A stretch of DNA of 36,215 bases from Bacteroidia bacterium (GTDB taxonomy: Bacteria; Bacteroidota; Bacteroidia; AKYH767-A; OLB10). A model generated the notes under the pieces. That model did no database searches. It was not told the DNA's origin and saw only the letters and a list, made by a program, of their open reading frames with translations. The stretch is taken from assembly GCA_016788065.1 (NCBI GenBank), contig JAEUTI010000039.1:1-36215 (forward strand), read 5' to 3'. Of the stretch, positions 1-7,416 are shown piece after piece (the first letter of the stretch is position 1; every line of letters begins with the position of its first letter). The translations under genes were made by a program, and so were the position numbers.

Positions 1-803
1 TTAAGTGCACCACCACTGTTGTCAGTGTCGATACCGAAAGAAGAAGATTTTCCAGTTTTAGTAGTTTGAGACTTAACTGAAGTTCCGTCAAAGAACTCAA
101 CAGTTTGCTCACCTTCAGCCTGGCTTGAAAGACCAAGTCCCCAACCGAATTCACCACTAACTGACATTTTAGGAGCGAAGAAATACTCAACACCTACGAA
201 TGCACGCAGTGTGAAAGAGAATTCGCCACCACTTTTAACTTCAGTAGTTCTTGAACCATCGATGTTTGGCTGTCCTGGGATGCCGGTAGATGGATTTGGG
301 TTTGTAGCAGTGATAGCATTTGCAAATGAGTGCTCAGTTTTTGAAGACTGAAGACCGATTAATGCTTCTCCACCATAGATACCATGCAATCTGTGTTTAC
401 CACGAGTTTTTTGAAGTCCACCACCGATGAAAATACTTTTTCCACCTGATTTTACTTCATCAAAACTTTGATCGTTAGGATCAGTTGTTCCGTCGTTAGC
501 GGTTGCATAGTTGTCAGTGTTTGAACCGAATCCTAGGCGTAATTTTCCTCTGTAAGCAGTGTTTGCATCTTTAACATACAAACCTGAGATTACAAAAGGA
601 CTGGTTTTGAAATCAAATGAAGGTGCAGAATTTGAACCGTTCATAAGGTTACCGAAGTACTCAAGGAATGGAACAGCGTCGATTCCGATTGAATAATCTC
701 CTGGTTCTGGAAGAATTGGCGTTCCTCTCTTAGAATTCATGTCTTGCGCAGAGGCAAAGGTTGTTGCAGACGCAAGGGCAATAACTAACAATGATTTTTT
801 CAT
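1..803 (-). CDS. Outer-membrane beta-barrel protein, partial (C-terminus beyond window)
   Basis: The gene starts at the ATG complementary to 801-803 and stays open to the left window edge, giving 267 codons without a stop; the C-terminus is missing. The N-terminus MKKSLLVIALASATTFASA followed by QD is a clear Sec signal peptide with an AXA cleavage site. The mature part alternates short hydrophobic stretches with Gly/Ser/Asn/Thr-rich segments (for example KLRLGFGSNTDN, EYFFAPKMSVSGEFGWGLGL), as expected for a transmembrane beta-barrel of the OmpA/OprF-like or outer-membrane-beta-barrel type common in Bacteroidota. Family and cargo cannot be decided. A well-formed Bacteroidota promoter lies directly upstream, which fits an abundant envelope protein. 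pcm lies upstream on the same strand, with a 99-base gap that contains this promoter, so the gene is probably transcribed independently. Confidence 0.75.
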   Translation of the reverse strand, partial: MKKSLLVIALASATTFASAQDMNSKRGTPILPEPGDYSIGIDAVPFLEYFGNLMNGSNSAPSFDFKTSPFVISGLYVKDANTAYRGKLRLGFGSNTDNYATANDGTTDPNDQSFDEVKSGGKSIFIGGGLQKTRGKHRLHGIYGGEALIGLQSSKTEHSFANAITATNPNPSTGIPGQPNIDGSRTTEVKSGGEFSFTLRAFVGVEYFFAPKMSVSGEFGWGLGLSSQAEGEQTVEFFDGTSVKSQTTKTGKSSSFGIDTDNSGGAL

Positions 804-828
804 AGTGTATAGTTTTGGTTTAATGGCA

Positions 829-861
829 CAAAGTTACGTACGAAATACAATTGCCTCCAAA
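829..861 (-). promoter_or_regulatory. Bacteroidota-type promoter of the outer-membrane protein gene
   Basis: Read on the minus strand, TTTG (complement of 858-861) is followed by 21 bases and then TAACTTTG (complement of 829-836). This is an exact match to the TAnnTTTG -7 box, with a -33 TTTG at acceptable spacing. The -7 box ends 25 bases before the ATG at 803. It is the best promoter match in the window. Confidence 0.6.
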
Positions 862-902
862 TTAAATCTAAAATTGTTAACACTGTTTTGCACAAAAAAC
901 CC

Positions 903-1550
903 TCAAGGCGCTTTATTTTCAAGCATTGGCACGAATTTGAACTTGTCAAAACTCATCATTTCGTATGAATCTGCATCTTTCTTGATAACAGTGGTCATAA
1001 CCTGCTCATTTTCAGGACCTAAAGGCAAAACTAAGATGCCTCCAACCGCTAATTGCTTCACCAGTTCCGGTGGTACTATCCGGGCTCCACAAGTGATTAA
1101 AATGCGATCAAAAGGCGCAAAAGAGGGCAATCCCTTAAATCCATCACCATAAAATAGCTTTACATTGTAATTTAATTCCTGCAAAAGGGCTACAGCCTTA
1201 TTATTCAACACTTTATGTCTTTCAATGGAGTAAACTTTGGCTCCCATTTTATAAAGTACACTGGTCTGGTAGCCGGACCCGGTTCCAATTTCCAGGACTT
1301 TCATCCCTTTCTCCAATAAAAGCAGTTGTGACTGATATGCAACAGTATAGGGTTGCGAAATGGTTTGTCCTGCTTCAATCGGAAAGGCTTTATCCGCATA
1401 AGCAAATTCCAGAAAAGCATTATCCATGAATAAATGGCGGGGTACATCGGCAATAGCCTGAAGCACCAATTCATTATTGATACCTTTTTTCCTTAATTCA
1501 TCCACCAATCGCCTGCGCATTCCCTGATGCCGGAAAGTATCAACTATCAT
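903..1550 (-). CDS. pcm: Protein-L-isoaspartate O-methyltransferase
   Basis: This 215-residue cytosolic repair enzyme transfers methyl from S-adenosylmethionine to isoaspartyl residues of damaged proteins. Seen directly: the family motif ISQPYTVA (residues 64-71) and SAM-binding motif I, VLEIGTGSGYQT (85-96), then the conserved FDRILITCGA and a C-terminal GGILVLPLGP segment. The frame stays open to 1631, but that would need a TTG start and adds an unconserved stretch. The ATG at 1550 (MIVDTFRHQGMRRRLV) gives the usual family length and beginning; an ATG at 1574 is the other possibility. The gene is divergent from the Gfo/Idh/MocA gene, and a -7-like box (1629-1636) may drive it with a leader of about 70 bases. 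Confidence 0.9.
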   Translation of the reverse strand: MIVDTFRHQGMRRRLVDELRKKGINNELVLQAIADVPRHLFMDNAFLEFAYADKAFPIEAGQTISQPYTVAYQSQLLLLEKGMKVLEIGTGSGYQTSVLYKMGAKVYSIERHKVLNNKAVALLQELNYNVKLFYGDGFKGLPSFAPFDRILITCGARIVPPELVKQLAVGGILVLPLGPENEQVMTTVIKKDADSYEMMSFDKFKFVPMLENKAP

Positions 1551-1628
1551 AATTAAAGTGAGGAGTTTAGCCATTTGGCTGATCCTACAGGGTTTTACCT
1601 GTTCGGCATTCAACCAACTCTGGAGGCT

Positions 1629-1636
1629 CAAAAATA
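1629..1636 (-). promoter_or_regulatory. Possible -7 box for pcm
   Basis: The complement reads TATTTTTG, an exact TAnnTTTG. No good -33 TTG is seen at 19-21 bases (only a T-run). It faces away from the promoter at 1641-1671, so the 1629-1671 interval looks like a compact divergent promoter pair. If used, it places transcription inside the TTG-extended pcm frame and so supports the downstream ATG start. Confidence 0.3.
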
Positions 1637-1640
1637 ATCA

Positions 1641-1671
1641 TTTCAGGAACGTTAAAAAAGGGTTACTTTTG
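1641..1671 (+). promoter_or_regulatory. Promoter of the oxidoreductase/sugar-transferase operon
   Basis: TTTC (1641-1644), 19 bases, then TACTTTTG (1664-1671), an exact TAnnTTTG -7 box with an imperfect -33 element. The box ends 13 bases before the ATG at 1685, implying a leader of only a few bases. Confidence 0.45.
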
Positions 1672-1684
1672 CAAAAATTTCAAC

Positions 1685-2671
1685 ATGTTAAAAATCGGTG
1701 TTTTAGGTGCTGGCCATTTAGGTAAAATCCATATCCGCCTACTAAAGGAGATTTCTTCGTTTCAACTGGTAGGCTTTTATGATATTGATGCCGATACCAG
1801 AAAAAAGGTGTCCGATGAATTTGGAGTTGAAGCTTTTGATGATATGGATGCCTTAATCGACCGATGCGATGCGGTTGATATTGTAACACCGACATTATCT
1901 CACTTCGACTGCGCGGTAAAAGCACTAAAAAAGTCGAAACATGTTTTTATTGAGAAACCACTAGCCAATTCTGTGGATGAAGCCCGTACCATGATTTCGC
2001 TTGCAACTGAAGCCAGTGTGAAAGTTCAGGTGGGCCACGTGGAGCGTTTTAACCCTGCATTTATAGCATCCCGTTCCTATATTGGTGCTCCAATGTTTAT
2101 TGAAACACACCGTCTGGCGCAATTCAATCCGCGTGGCACCGATGTTTCTGTAGTTCTGGATCTGATGATTCATGACATCGACATTATTTTAAGTATTGTT
2201 AAATCACCCATAAAAAAGATAAGTACAAGTGGTGTTGCTGTAGTAAGTGATACCCCCGACATTGCCAATGCACGAATTGAATTTGCAAACGGCTGTGTCG
2301 CAAACTTAACAGCCAGCAGAATTTCATTGAAGAATATGCGTAAATCGAGATTCTTTCAGCGCGATGCCTATATTGCTGTAGACTTCCTGAAAAAATCTGC
2401 TGAAGTGATCCGCTTGAAGAGTGTTGAAGGTGAACCTGATCCACTCTCTGTACTAATTGAGCTTGGGCCCGATAAAGGAACAAAGCAGATTTATTTCGAG
2501 AATCCTAAAGTGGAAGAATCCAATGCAATAAAATCAGAATTGGAAGCATTTGCAAAATCAATCATGCAAAACACTACACCAATTGTAGATATTATGGATG
2601 GCTTCCATGCACTGGATGTTGCCCATCAGATAGTTGAAAAATTAAAACAATCAGCACCTCAAATGGTCTGA
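1685..2671 (+). CDS. Gfo/Idh/MocA family oxidoreductase
   Basis: A 328-residue NAD(P)-dependent sugar oxidoreductase of the Gfo/Idh/MocA type. The N-terminal Rossmann fold carries GAGHLGKIH (residues 8-16) and the family EKP motif (E90-K91-P92). VGHVERFNPAF (116-126) and LMIHDIDI (160-167, with a candidate catalytic His/Asp) follow, and the C-terminal half has the usual alpha/beta domain. Length is normal for the family. It is the first gene of a plus-strand operon; the next start lies 4 bases after its stop. The location before a sugar-1-phosphate transferase suggests that it oxidises or modifies a nucleotide sugar for a surface glycan. The substrate cannot be read from sequence. Confidence 0.85.
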   Translation: MLKIGVLGAGHLGKIHIRLLKEISSFQLVGFYDIDADTRKKVSDEFGVEAFDDMDALIDRCDAVDIVTPTLSHFDCAVKALKKSKHVFIEKPLANSVDEARTMISLATEASVKVQVGHVERFNPAFIASRSYIGAPMFIETHRLAQFNPRGTDVSVVLDLMIHDIDIILSIVKSPIKKISTSGVAVVSDTPDIANARIEFANGCVANLTASRISLKNMRKSRFFQRDAYIAVDFLKKSAEVIRLKSVEGEPDPLSVLIELGPDKGTKQIYFENPKVEESNAIKSELEAFAKSIMQNTTPIVDIMDGFHALDVAHQIVEKLKQSAPQMV

Positions 2672-2675
2672 TGCC

Positions 2676-3584
2676 ATGGTTATGAAAATTTTACAGCGAA
2701 TCGATTTCAAATCAGCATTATTTCTGATAACCGCTTTTTGCAGTGCGGCCATCCTTACTTCCTGCAATTTCATCAATCCCGATGAGGATGCACCCGCTTA
2801 CATTGAAATAGAAAAATTTACCTTCGACCCTACTCCTACTCTTGCCGAGATGGGACCTTCATCTTCCGTTAAAATTAAAGATGCCTGGGTTTACATCGAC
2901 AATGAGTTAATAGGTGCATTTGAATTACCGGCTCGTTTTCCGGTATTAAAAAACGGTTCTGCAAAAGTGTTGGTGAGTCCTGGTATATTTTTAAATGGAA
3001 TTGCCTCTACCCGATCACCCTATCCATTTTACAATGCAAGCATTCAAACAATTGACCTTCCGGCAAACGGCACCGTAAAATTAAATCCTGTAACAAGTTA
3101 TTTTGATGCAGCAGAATGTAATTACTGTGAATCATTTGATGGAGCAGGATTCAGTATGACAGCAACTGCTCAAAGTGATACGGTTATGTATCAGCTTCCT
3201 GCCGGAGATCCAAATATTTTTGAAGGAAATAGTTCTGGAGTAATTTACCTGGACACAGCAAACACCATATTTGAAGTTACTTCAACTTCGGATTATGATT
3301 TACCCGGTGCTGGTGCTGCTGTTTATCTGGAGTTCGATTATAAAATCAATCAGTCAATGCAAGCCGGACTATATGTTACTTTACCCGACGGATCAAATCC
3401 TCAGGTTCCGCTGATAACATTGAATCCTACTGATACCTGGAACAAAATTTACATTCAATTGGGATATACCGTTAGTGCTTATGCTGATGCAACAGGCTTT
3501 AAAGTTTATTTTGGCGCATTAAAAAGTGAAGATGTAGCCAATCCGGTTTTTTATCTGGATAATATTAAGGTGGTTTCTTTCTGA
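2676..3584 (+). CDS. Lipoprotein of unknown function in a polysaccharide operon
   Basis: A 302-residue protein with a type II signal peptide: basic residues, a hydrophobic stretch and the lipobox LTSC with the lipidated Cys at residue 30 (28 if the start is the ATG at 2682, MKILQR, which is equally plausible). The first half (about 45-150) contains IKDAWVYIDNELIGAFELP and resembles an extracellular beta-sandwich. The second half (about 155-302) has a CNYCESFDGAG segment and ends FYLDNIKVVSF, a pattern seen in jelly-roll, laminin-G or carbohydrate-binding-like modules. No catalytic motif is visible and I do not recognise the family. Its TGA shares the A with the following ATG, so translation is likely coupled to the sugar transferase, which links it to envelope glycan synthesis or export. 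Confidence 0.75.
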   Translation: MVMKILQRIDFKSALFLITAFCSAAILTSCNFINPDEDAPAYIEIEKFTFDPTPTLAEMGPSSSVKIKDAWVYIDNELIGAFELPARFPVLKNGSAKVLVSPGIFLNGIASTRSPYPFYNASIQTIDLPANGTVKLNPVTSYFDAAECNYCESFDGAGFSMTATAQSDTVMYQLPAGDPNIFEGNSSGVIYLDTANTIFEVTSTSDYDLPGAGAAVYLEFDYKINQSMQAGLYVTLPDGSNPQVPLITLNPTDTWNKIYIQLGYTVSAYADATGFKVYFGALKSEDVANPVFYLDNIKVVSF

Positions 3585-4996
3585 TGAATAAGCGTTTACA
3601 GATATTAAAATATGTTATCGGTGATTTCCTGGCTGCGTCAGGTGCCTGGGCATTGTTTTATATTTATCGTAAACTGGTTATTGAATCGGCGAATTATGCT
3701 TTTAAACCGGAGCTTCTCGACACCAAATTTTACATTGGGATATTTGTAATTCCAATCTTCTGGATTATGGCCTATGCCTTTACAGGGACTTATTCAGATA
3801 TCTTCCGTAAATCAAGGCTGAAAGAATTTGGCCAGACATTATACATTTCGGTTGTTGGTGTATTAATAATTTTCTTTACGCTGTTGCTTGATGATTCTAT
3901 TATCTCCTATAAAAACTATTACAGCACTTTTTTCACATTACTTGGATTACACTTTGTTCTGACAGCTATCGTTCGATTTGTTTTGACTACTATAACAGGA
4001 AGAAAAATTAAAACACGTAAAATCGGATTTAACACACTTCTTATTGGTAGCAACCAAAAGGCATTAAAACTATACAACGAATTAGAAAAAGCTGAACAAA
4101 GTCAGGGAAATATTTTTGTTGGATTTATTCATGTGGATCAAAATAACGGTCACTTGCTGAAAGGAATTCTTCCTCATCTGGGCTCAATCAATGATCTGAC
4201 TCAACTGATTGCCGTTAATAAAATTGAAGAAGTAATTATTGCGATTGAATCATCCGAACATGAAAATATTGGAAGAATCATCAATATCCTGGAAGACTCA
4301 CCTGTGATTGTTAAGATTATTCCTGACATGTACGACATTCTTTCAGGCTCTGTTAAAATGAATGGAATATTCGGTGCTCCCCTGATTGAAATCTCCCCCG
4401 ACTTAATGCCGGTATGGCAACAAACTGCCAAACGATTGATTGATATTGTTGTTTCGTTGATTACTTTAATCATCCTGACTCCGGTATTTATAGTTGTAGC
4501 TATAATTATTAAAGTCACTTCACCTGGTCCTATATTCTTCATTCAGGAACGCATCGGATTGCATGGTGTACCTTTCAATATTTTCAAATTCAGGTCCATG
4601 AAAACGGGTGCAGAGTCGGGTACTCCCATGTTATCGAGTGAAAACGATAACCGGATTACTCCTTTTGGGAAGTTCATGCGTAAAATCCGACTCGATGAAA
4701 TTCCTCAGTTTTACAATGTACTGATTGGTGACATGTCGTTAGTCGGACCTCGTCCCGAACGCCAGTTTTTTATTGATCAGATTATGCCAATCGCACCTCA
4801 TTACCGTCATCTTCACAAAGTAAAACCGGGTATAACGTCGTGGGGACAAGTGAAATTCGGTTATGCTGAGAATGTGGATGAGATGGTGGAACGTTTAAAG
4901 TATGATGTGATCTACATCGAGAACATGTCGCTTGCACTTGATTTTAAAATTCTATTCTATACCGTACGAACCATTCTTCAACGAAGTGGTAAATAA
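3584..4996 (+). CDS. Undecaprenyl-phosphate sugar-1-phosphate transferase (initiating glycosyltransferase)
   Basis: A 470-residue membrane enzyme of the WbaP/WcaJ class that moves a sugar-1-phosphate from a nucleotide sugar to undecaprenyl phosphate, the first step of exopolysaccharide or O-antigen assembly. Visible parts: four or five N-terminal membrane segments (about 8-135), a central nucleotide-binding-like domain (about 148-265, TLLIGSN), a re-entrant hydrophobic helix (283-310), and the catalytic C-terminal domain with SPGPIFFIQERIG, FKFRSMKTGAE, RLDEIPQF (about 369-376) and GDMSLVGPRPE (382-392). It overlaps the preceding TGA by one base. The dehydrogenase follows after 9 bases. The specific sugar is unknown. 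Confidence 0.92.
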   Translation: MNKRLQILKYVIGDFLAASGAWALFYIYRKLVIESANYAFKPELLDTKFYIGIFVIPIFWIMAYAFTGTYSDIFRKSRLKEFGQTLYISVVGVLIIFFTLLLDDSIISYKNYYSTFFTLLGLHFVLTAIVRFVLTTITGRKIKTRKIGFNTLLIGSNQKALKLYNELEKAEQSQGNIFVGFIHVDQNNGHLLKGILPHLGSINDLTQLIAVNKIEEVIIAIESSEHENIGRIINILEDSPVIVKIIPDMYDILSGSVKMNGIFGAPLIEISPDLMPVWQQTAKRLIDIVVSLITLIILTPVFIVVAIIIKVTSPGPIFFIQERIGLHGVPFNIFKFRSMKTGAESGTPMLSSENDNRITPFGKFMRKIRLDEIPQFYNVLIGDMSLVGPRPERQFFIDQIMPIAPHYRHLHKVKPGITSWGQVKFGYAENVDEMVERLKYDVIYIENMSLALDFKILFYTVRTILQRSGK

Positions 4997-5005
4997 TAAC
5001 AAACT

Positions 5006-5893
5006 ATGAAAAATATCGCAGTAATTGGATCGGGAACAATGGGCAACGGAATTGCTCATGTATTTGCCCAAAACGGCTTTAAGGTTGCACTCATCGACAT
5101 CCGCAAAGAAGCGCTTGATAAAGCTATGTTAACCATTGCAGGCAACCTCGATCGCATGGTAACAAAAGGAACCATCACCAATGAAATTAAGGCATCAACA
5201 CTGAGTAACATTACCACCTTTACCGATATGGCAAGTGGCGTTGCTGATGCAGGACTGGTAGTAGAAGCTGCAACTGAGAATATTGAAATAAAACTGAATC
5301 TGTTCAGGGAACTTGATAAAGTTTGTAAACCTGAAACCATTCTGGCTTCCAACACCTCCTCCATTTCAATTACCAAAATTGGTTCCGTTACCGGAAGAGG
5401 TGACAAAGTAATTGGAATGCATTTTATGAATCCGGTTCCTGTGATGAAACTTGTTGAAGTAATCAGAGGATACAGCACTTCAGATGAAGTAACCAAAAAA
5501 GTATTGGAGCTATCGTTGCAACTGGGAAAAACTCCAACAGAAGTAAATGATTACCCGGGATTCATTGCCAATCGTATTCTGATGCCAATGATTAATGAAG
5601 CAATTTACAGCTTGTATGAAGGTGTTGCAGGTGTTTCTGAAATCGATACTGTTATGCGATTGGGAATGGCTCATCCTATGGGCCCATTGCAATTAGCCGA
5701 CTTTATTGGATTAGATGTTTGTCTATCGATTCTTCGTGTTATGCATGATGGTTTTGGCAATCCAAAATATGCTCCTTGCCCTTTATTGGTTAACATGGTT
5801 ACTGCGGGAATTCTAGGCAAGAAAAGTGGACGTGGATTTTACGATTACTCAACCGGTTCCAAAGAATTGGTTGTAGCATCAAACTTTCAATAA
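5006..5893 (+). CDS. 3-hydroxybutyryl-CoA (3-hydroxyacyl-CoA) dehydrogenase
   Basis: A 295-residue NAD-dependent enzyme that interconverts 3-hydroxyacyl-CoA and 3-oxoacyl-CoA (Hbd/PaaH family). GSGTMGNG (residues 8-15) is the NAD loop. SNTSS (115-119), HFMNP with His139, Glu151 in the VEVIRG segment and Asn189 in ANRILMP match the family's catalytic Ser/His/Glu/Asn set. The length is that of the stand-alone enzyme (about 280-295), not of the FadB fusion. It is the last gene of the operon, 9 bases after the sugar transferase and before a strong terminator. A fatty-acid or butyrate enzyme behind a glycan-initiating transferase has no obvious pathway link. Confidence 0.9.
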   Translation: MKNIAVIGSGTMGNGIAHVFAQNGFKVALIDIRKEALDKAMLTIAGNLDRMVTKGTITNEIKASTLSNITTFTDMASGVADAGLVVEAATENIEIKLNLFRELDKVCKPETILASNTSSISITKIGSVTGRGDKVIGMHFMNPVPVMKLVEVIRGYSTSDEVTKKVLELSLQLGKTPTEVNDYPGFIANRILMPMINEAIYSLYEGVAGVSEIDTVMRLGMAHPMGPLQLADFIGLDVCLSILRVMHDGFGNPKYAPCPLLVNMVTAGILGKKSGRGFYDYSTGSKELVVASNFQ

Positions 5894-5917
5894 GAATAAA
5901 TTATTCGAATGATCACA

Positions 5918-5942
5918 GGGAAGGCTTCGGTCTTCCCTTTTT
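5918..5942 (+). terminator. Rho-independent terminator with UUCG tetraloop
   Basis: GGGAAGGC pairs with GTCTTCCC (one G-T wobble) around a TTCG loop (5926-5929), giving the stable C(UUCG)G form, followed by five T (5938-5942). It ends the plus-strand operon. Its T-tract overlaps the complement of the stop codon of the convergent DUF5723 gene. No T-tract serves the minus strand. Confidence 0.85.
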
Positions 5943-7365
5943 AATTTACAGGGCAGAATGGCTTCTTACCACCTTTTTTTGCGAACTCACACAAGTTTGC
6001 TTTGAACCCAAAAAACAAATCAAACCCGGTTGTATCAAACAATCCAGTAAATGAACCTAGCCTATCGGTTCCAATCACAAAAAACCGGTACCGGAATGCT
6101 AATCCCAAATGCGGAGTTTTGTATTCATACATGACAAAGGGAACAGCAACTTCAAACTTTCGTGTTTCATAGCGGGCAGTAACAGCGGCCTGAGAAGCTC
6201 TCACAATTGCATACTTTGAAAGTGGTACAGCCTGAATGATGGATGCATTCAAATAAACTTTCGGAACAATTGCATAATCGAATTGAATACTGAATGCGGT
6301 TGGAAGAAAAATATTAAACTTGTTTTTCACTCTCGACTTACCCGGATCGTTTAAAAACTGGTTGCTGATTGCGATATCCTGCTCGGTAATAGAATTGAAT
6401 TTTAAAGTATCAATACCGGGCCAAACAGTTGAGGCATCATCAAATTTAAAAACAGATGCTTCCTTACCAAAGTGAACCATTCCAATGTCTATTAATGAAA
6501 CACCTAAACGATATTTGTACTTTTTATATTTCTCGGCTGTTTCATTGCAATCGTTTGCACCATGTACTCTGCCCTTGTAATAAGTAATTCCCAAATCGAG
6601 TCCCGCGCCATAGCCACGAATTTTAAATGGCTTTTTAAATGCAGGATCACCGCCATAAAGTGCGTGACCATATTCTGCATTTACATTATTCACTATTAAA
6701 GTGTCAGATGAAGGAACCTCATAATCGAAATTCTCAAAATTTGCATATACCGCGTCGAATCCTGCAATCAGTTTTAAGGTTACAGCTGCAGCCAGATATC
6801 CTTTATCACGCCGGTCAATTAACTTTTTGCCGAAAGTACCGCCTAACTCACCCCAAAACATGCCGGCAGCACGCATGGGTTCAGCTAAATAAATTTCATC
6901 ATGTTGGGGAATATAATCGAATCCCTCTTTCATGAATTTTGCCAGGTGTGTTGGGACATTAATGGCACTCAGATTACTTCTCAATGCAGTATGAAATCCC
7001 CAGGAAAAACGTTCCCGGTTTTGAATCATTGATGGTCCCCGAAGGAAAACATTACCAAAAGCACGTTTCTTTTTACCATCGTAATAATCGAGAATATTTT
7101 CTTCCGGGATGCTTTCACCACGCAGACTTTTTGCAAACAGGGAGGTTCTTTTCTTCAAATAGACATAATCATTATCGATAAAAAAATCAGCTGAAATGAA
7201 GTTAAACTCCTGAATATAAGGACTTCCAATAAAAAGCGACGGATTTAATGCCATCCCCATATTTCCCGCAAAATTGGAGTTGCTGATACCCAGCATTTCC
7301 TGTCCCTTACCAATAAAGGAAAGCAGGAGCATTGGGATTGTCAGAAGAATCTTACTGAATTTCAT
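5941..7365 (-). CDS. DUF5723 family protein, probable outer-membrane protein
   Basis: A 474-residue exported protein. The signal peptide is MKFSKILLTIPMLLLSFIGK followed by GQ. The mature N-terminus MLGISNSNFAGNMGMALNPS is the typical opening of the Bacteroidota DUF5723 family; later come stretches resembling beta strands (ISADFFIDNDYVYLKK, FSWGFHTALRSNLSA, GYGAGLDLGITYYKGRV) and a C-terminal RYRFFVIGTDRLGSFTGLF segment. The family is usually read as an outer-membrane beta-barrel with no known biochemical role. It is transcribed convergently to the sugar-transferase operon and ends within that operon's terminator. No TAnnTTTG box was found in the 51 bases before its start, so it may be cotranscribed with the FAD oxidase upstream. 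Confidence 0.75.
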   Translation of the reverse strand: MKFSKILLTIPMLLLSFIGKGQEMLGISNSNFAGNMGMALNPSLFIGSPYIQEFNFISADFFIDNDYVYLKKRTSLFAKSLRGESIPEENILDYYDGKKKRAFGNVFLRGPSMIQNRERFSWGFHTALRSNLSAINVPTHLAKFMKEGFDYIPQHDEIYLAEPMRAAGMFWGELGGTFGKKLIDRRDKGYLAAAVTLKLIAGFDAVYANFENFDYEVPSSDTLIVNNVNAEYGHALYGGDPAFKKPFKIRGYGAGLDLGITYYKGRVHGANDCNETAEKYKKYKYRLGVSLIDIGMVHFGKEASVFKFDDASTVWPGIDTLKFNSITEQDIAISNQFLNDPGKSRVKNKFNIFLPTAFSIQFDYAIVPKVYLNASIIQAVPLSKYAIVRASQAAVTARYETRKFEVAVPFVMYEYKTPHLGLAFRYRFFVIGTDRLGSFTGLFDTTGFDLFFGFKANLCEFAKKGGKKPFCPVN

Positions 7366-7416
7366 TCGGGGGGAATGTGGTTATTTAGATTATAACGATA
7401 AAAATGTCCGTATATT

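Noticed and set aside
739-1152. 137-codon open frame on the plus strand
   Set aside because: It overlaps the outer-membrane protein start and the pcm 3' end on the opposite strand and covers the promoter at 829-861; there is no coding signal.
1551-1631. N-terminal extension of pcm to a TTG at 1631
   Set aside because: The added residues are not family-like, the start is TTG, and a -7-like box lies at that spot; the ATG at 1550 gives the normal length.
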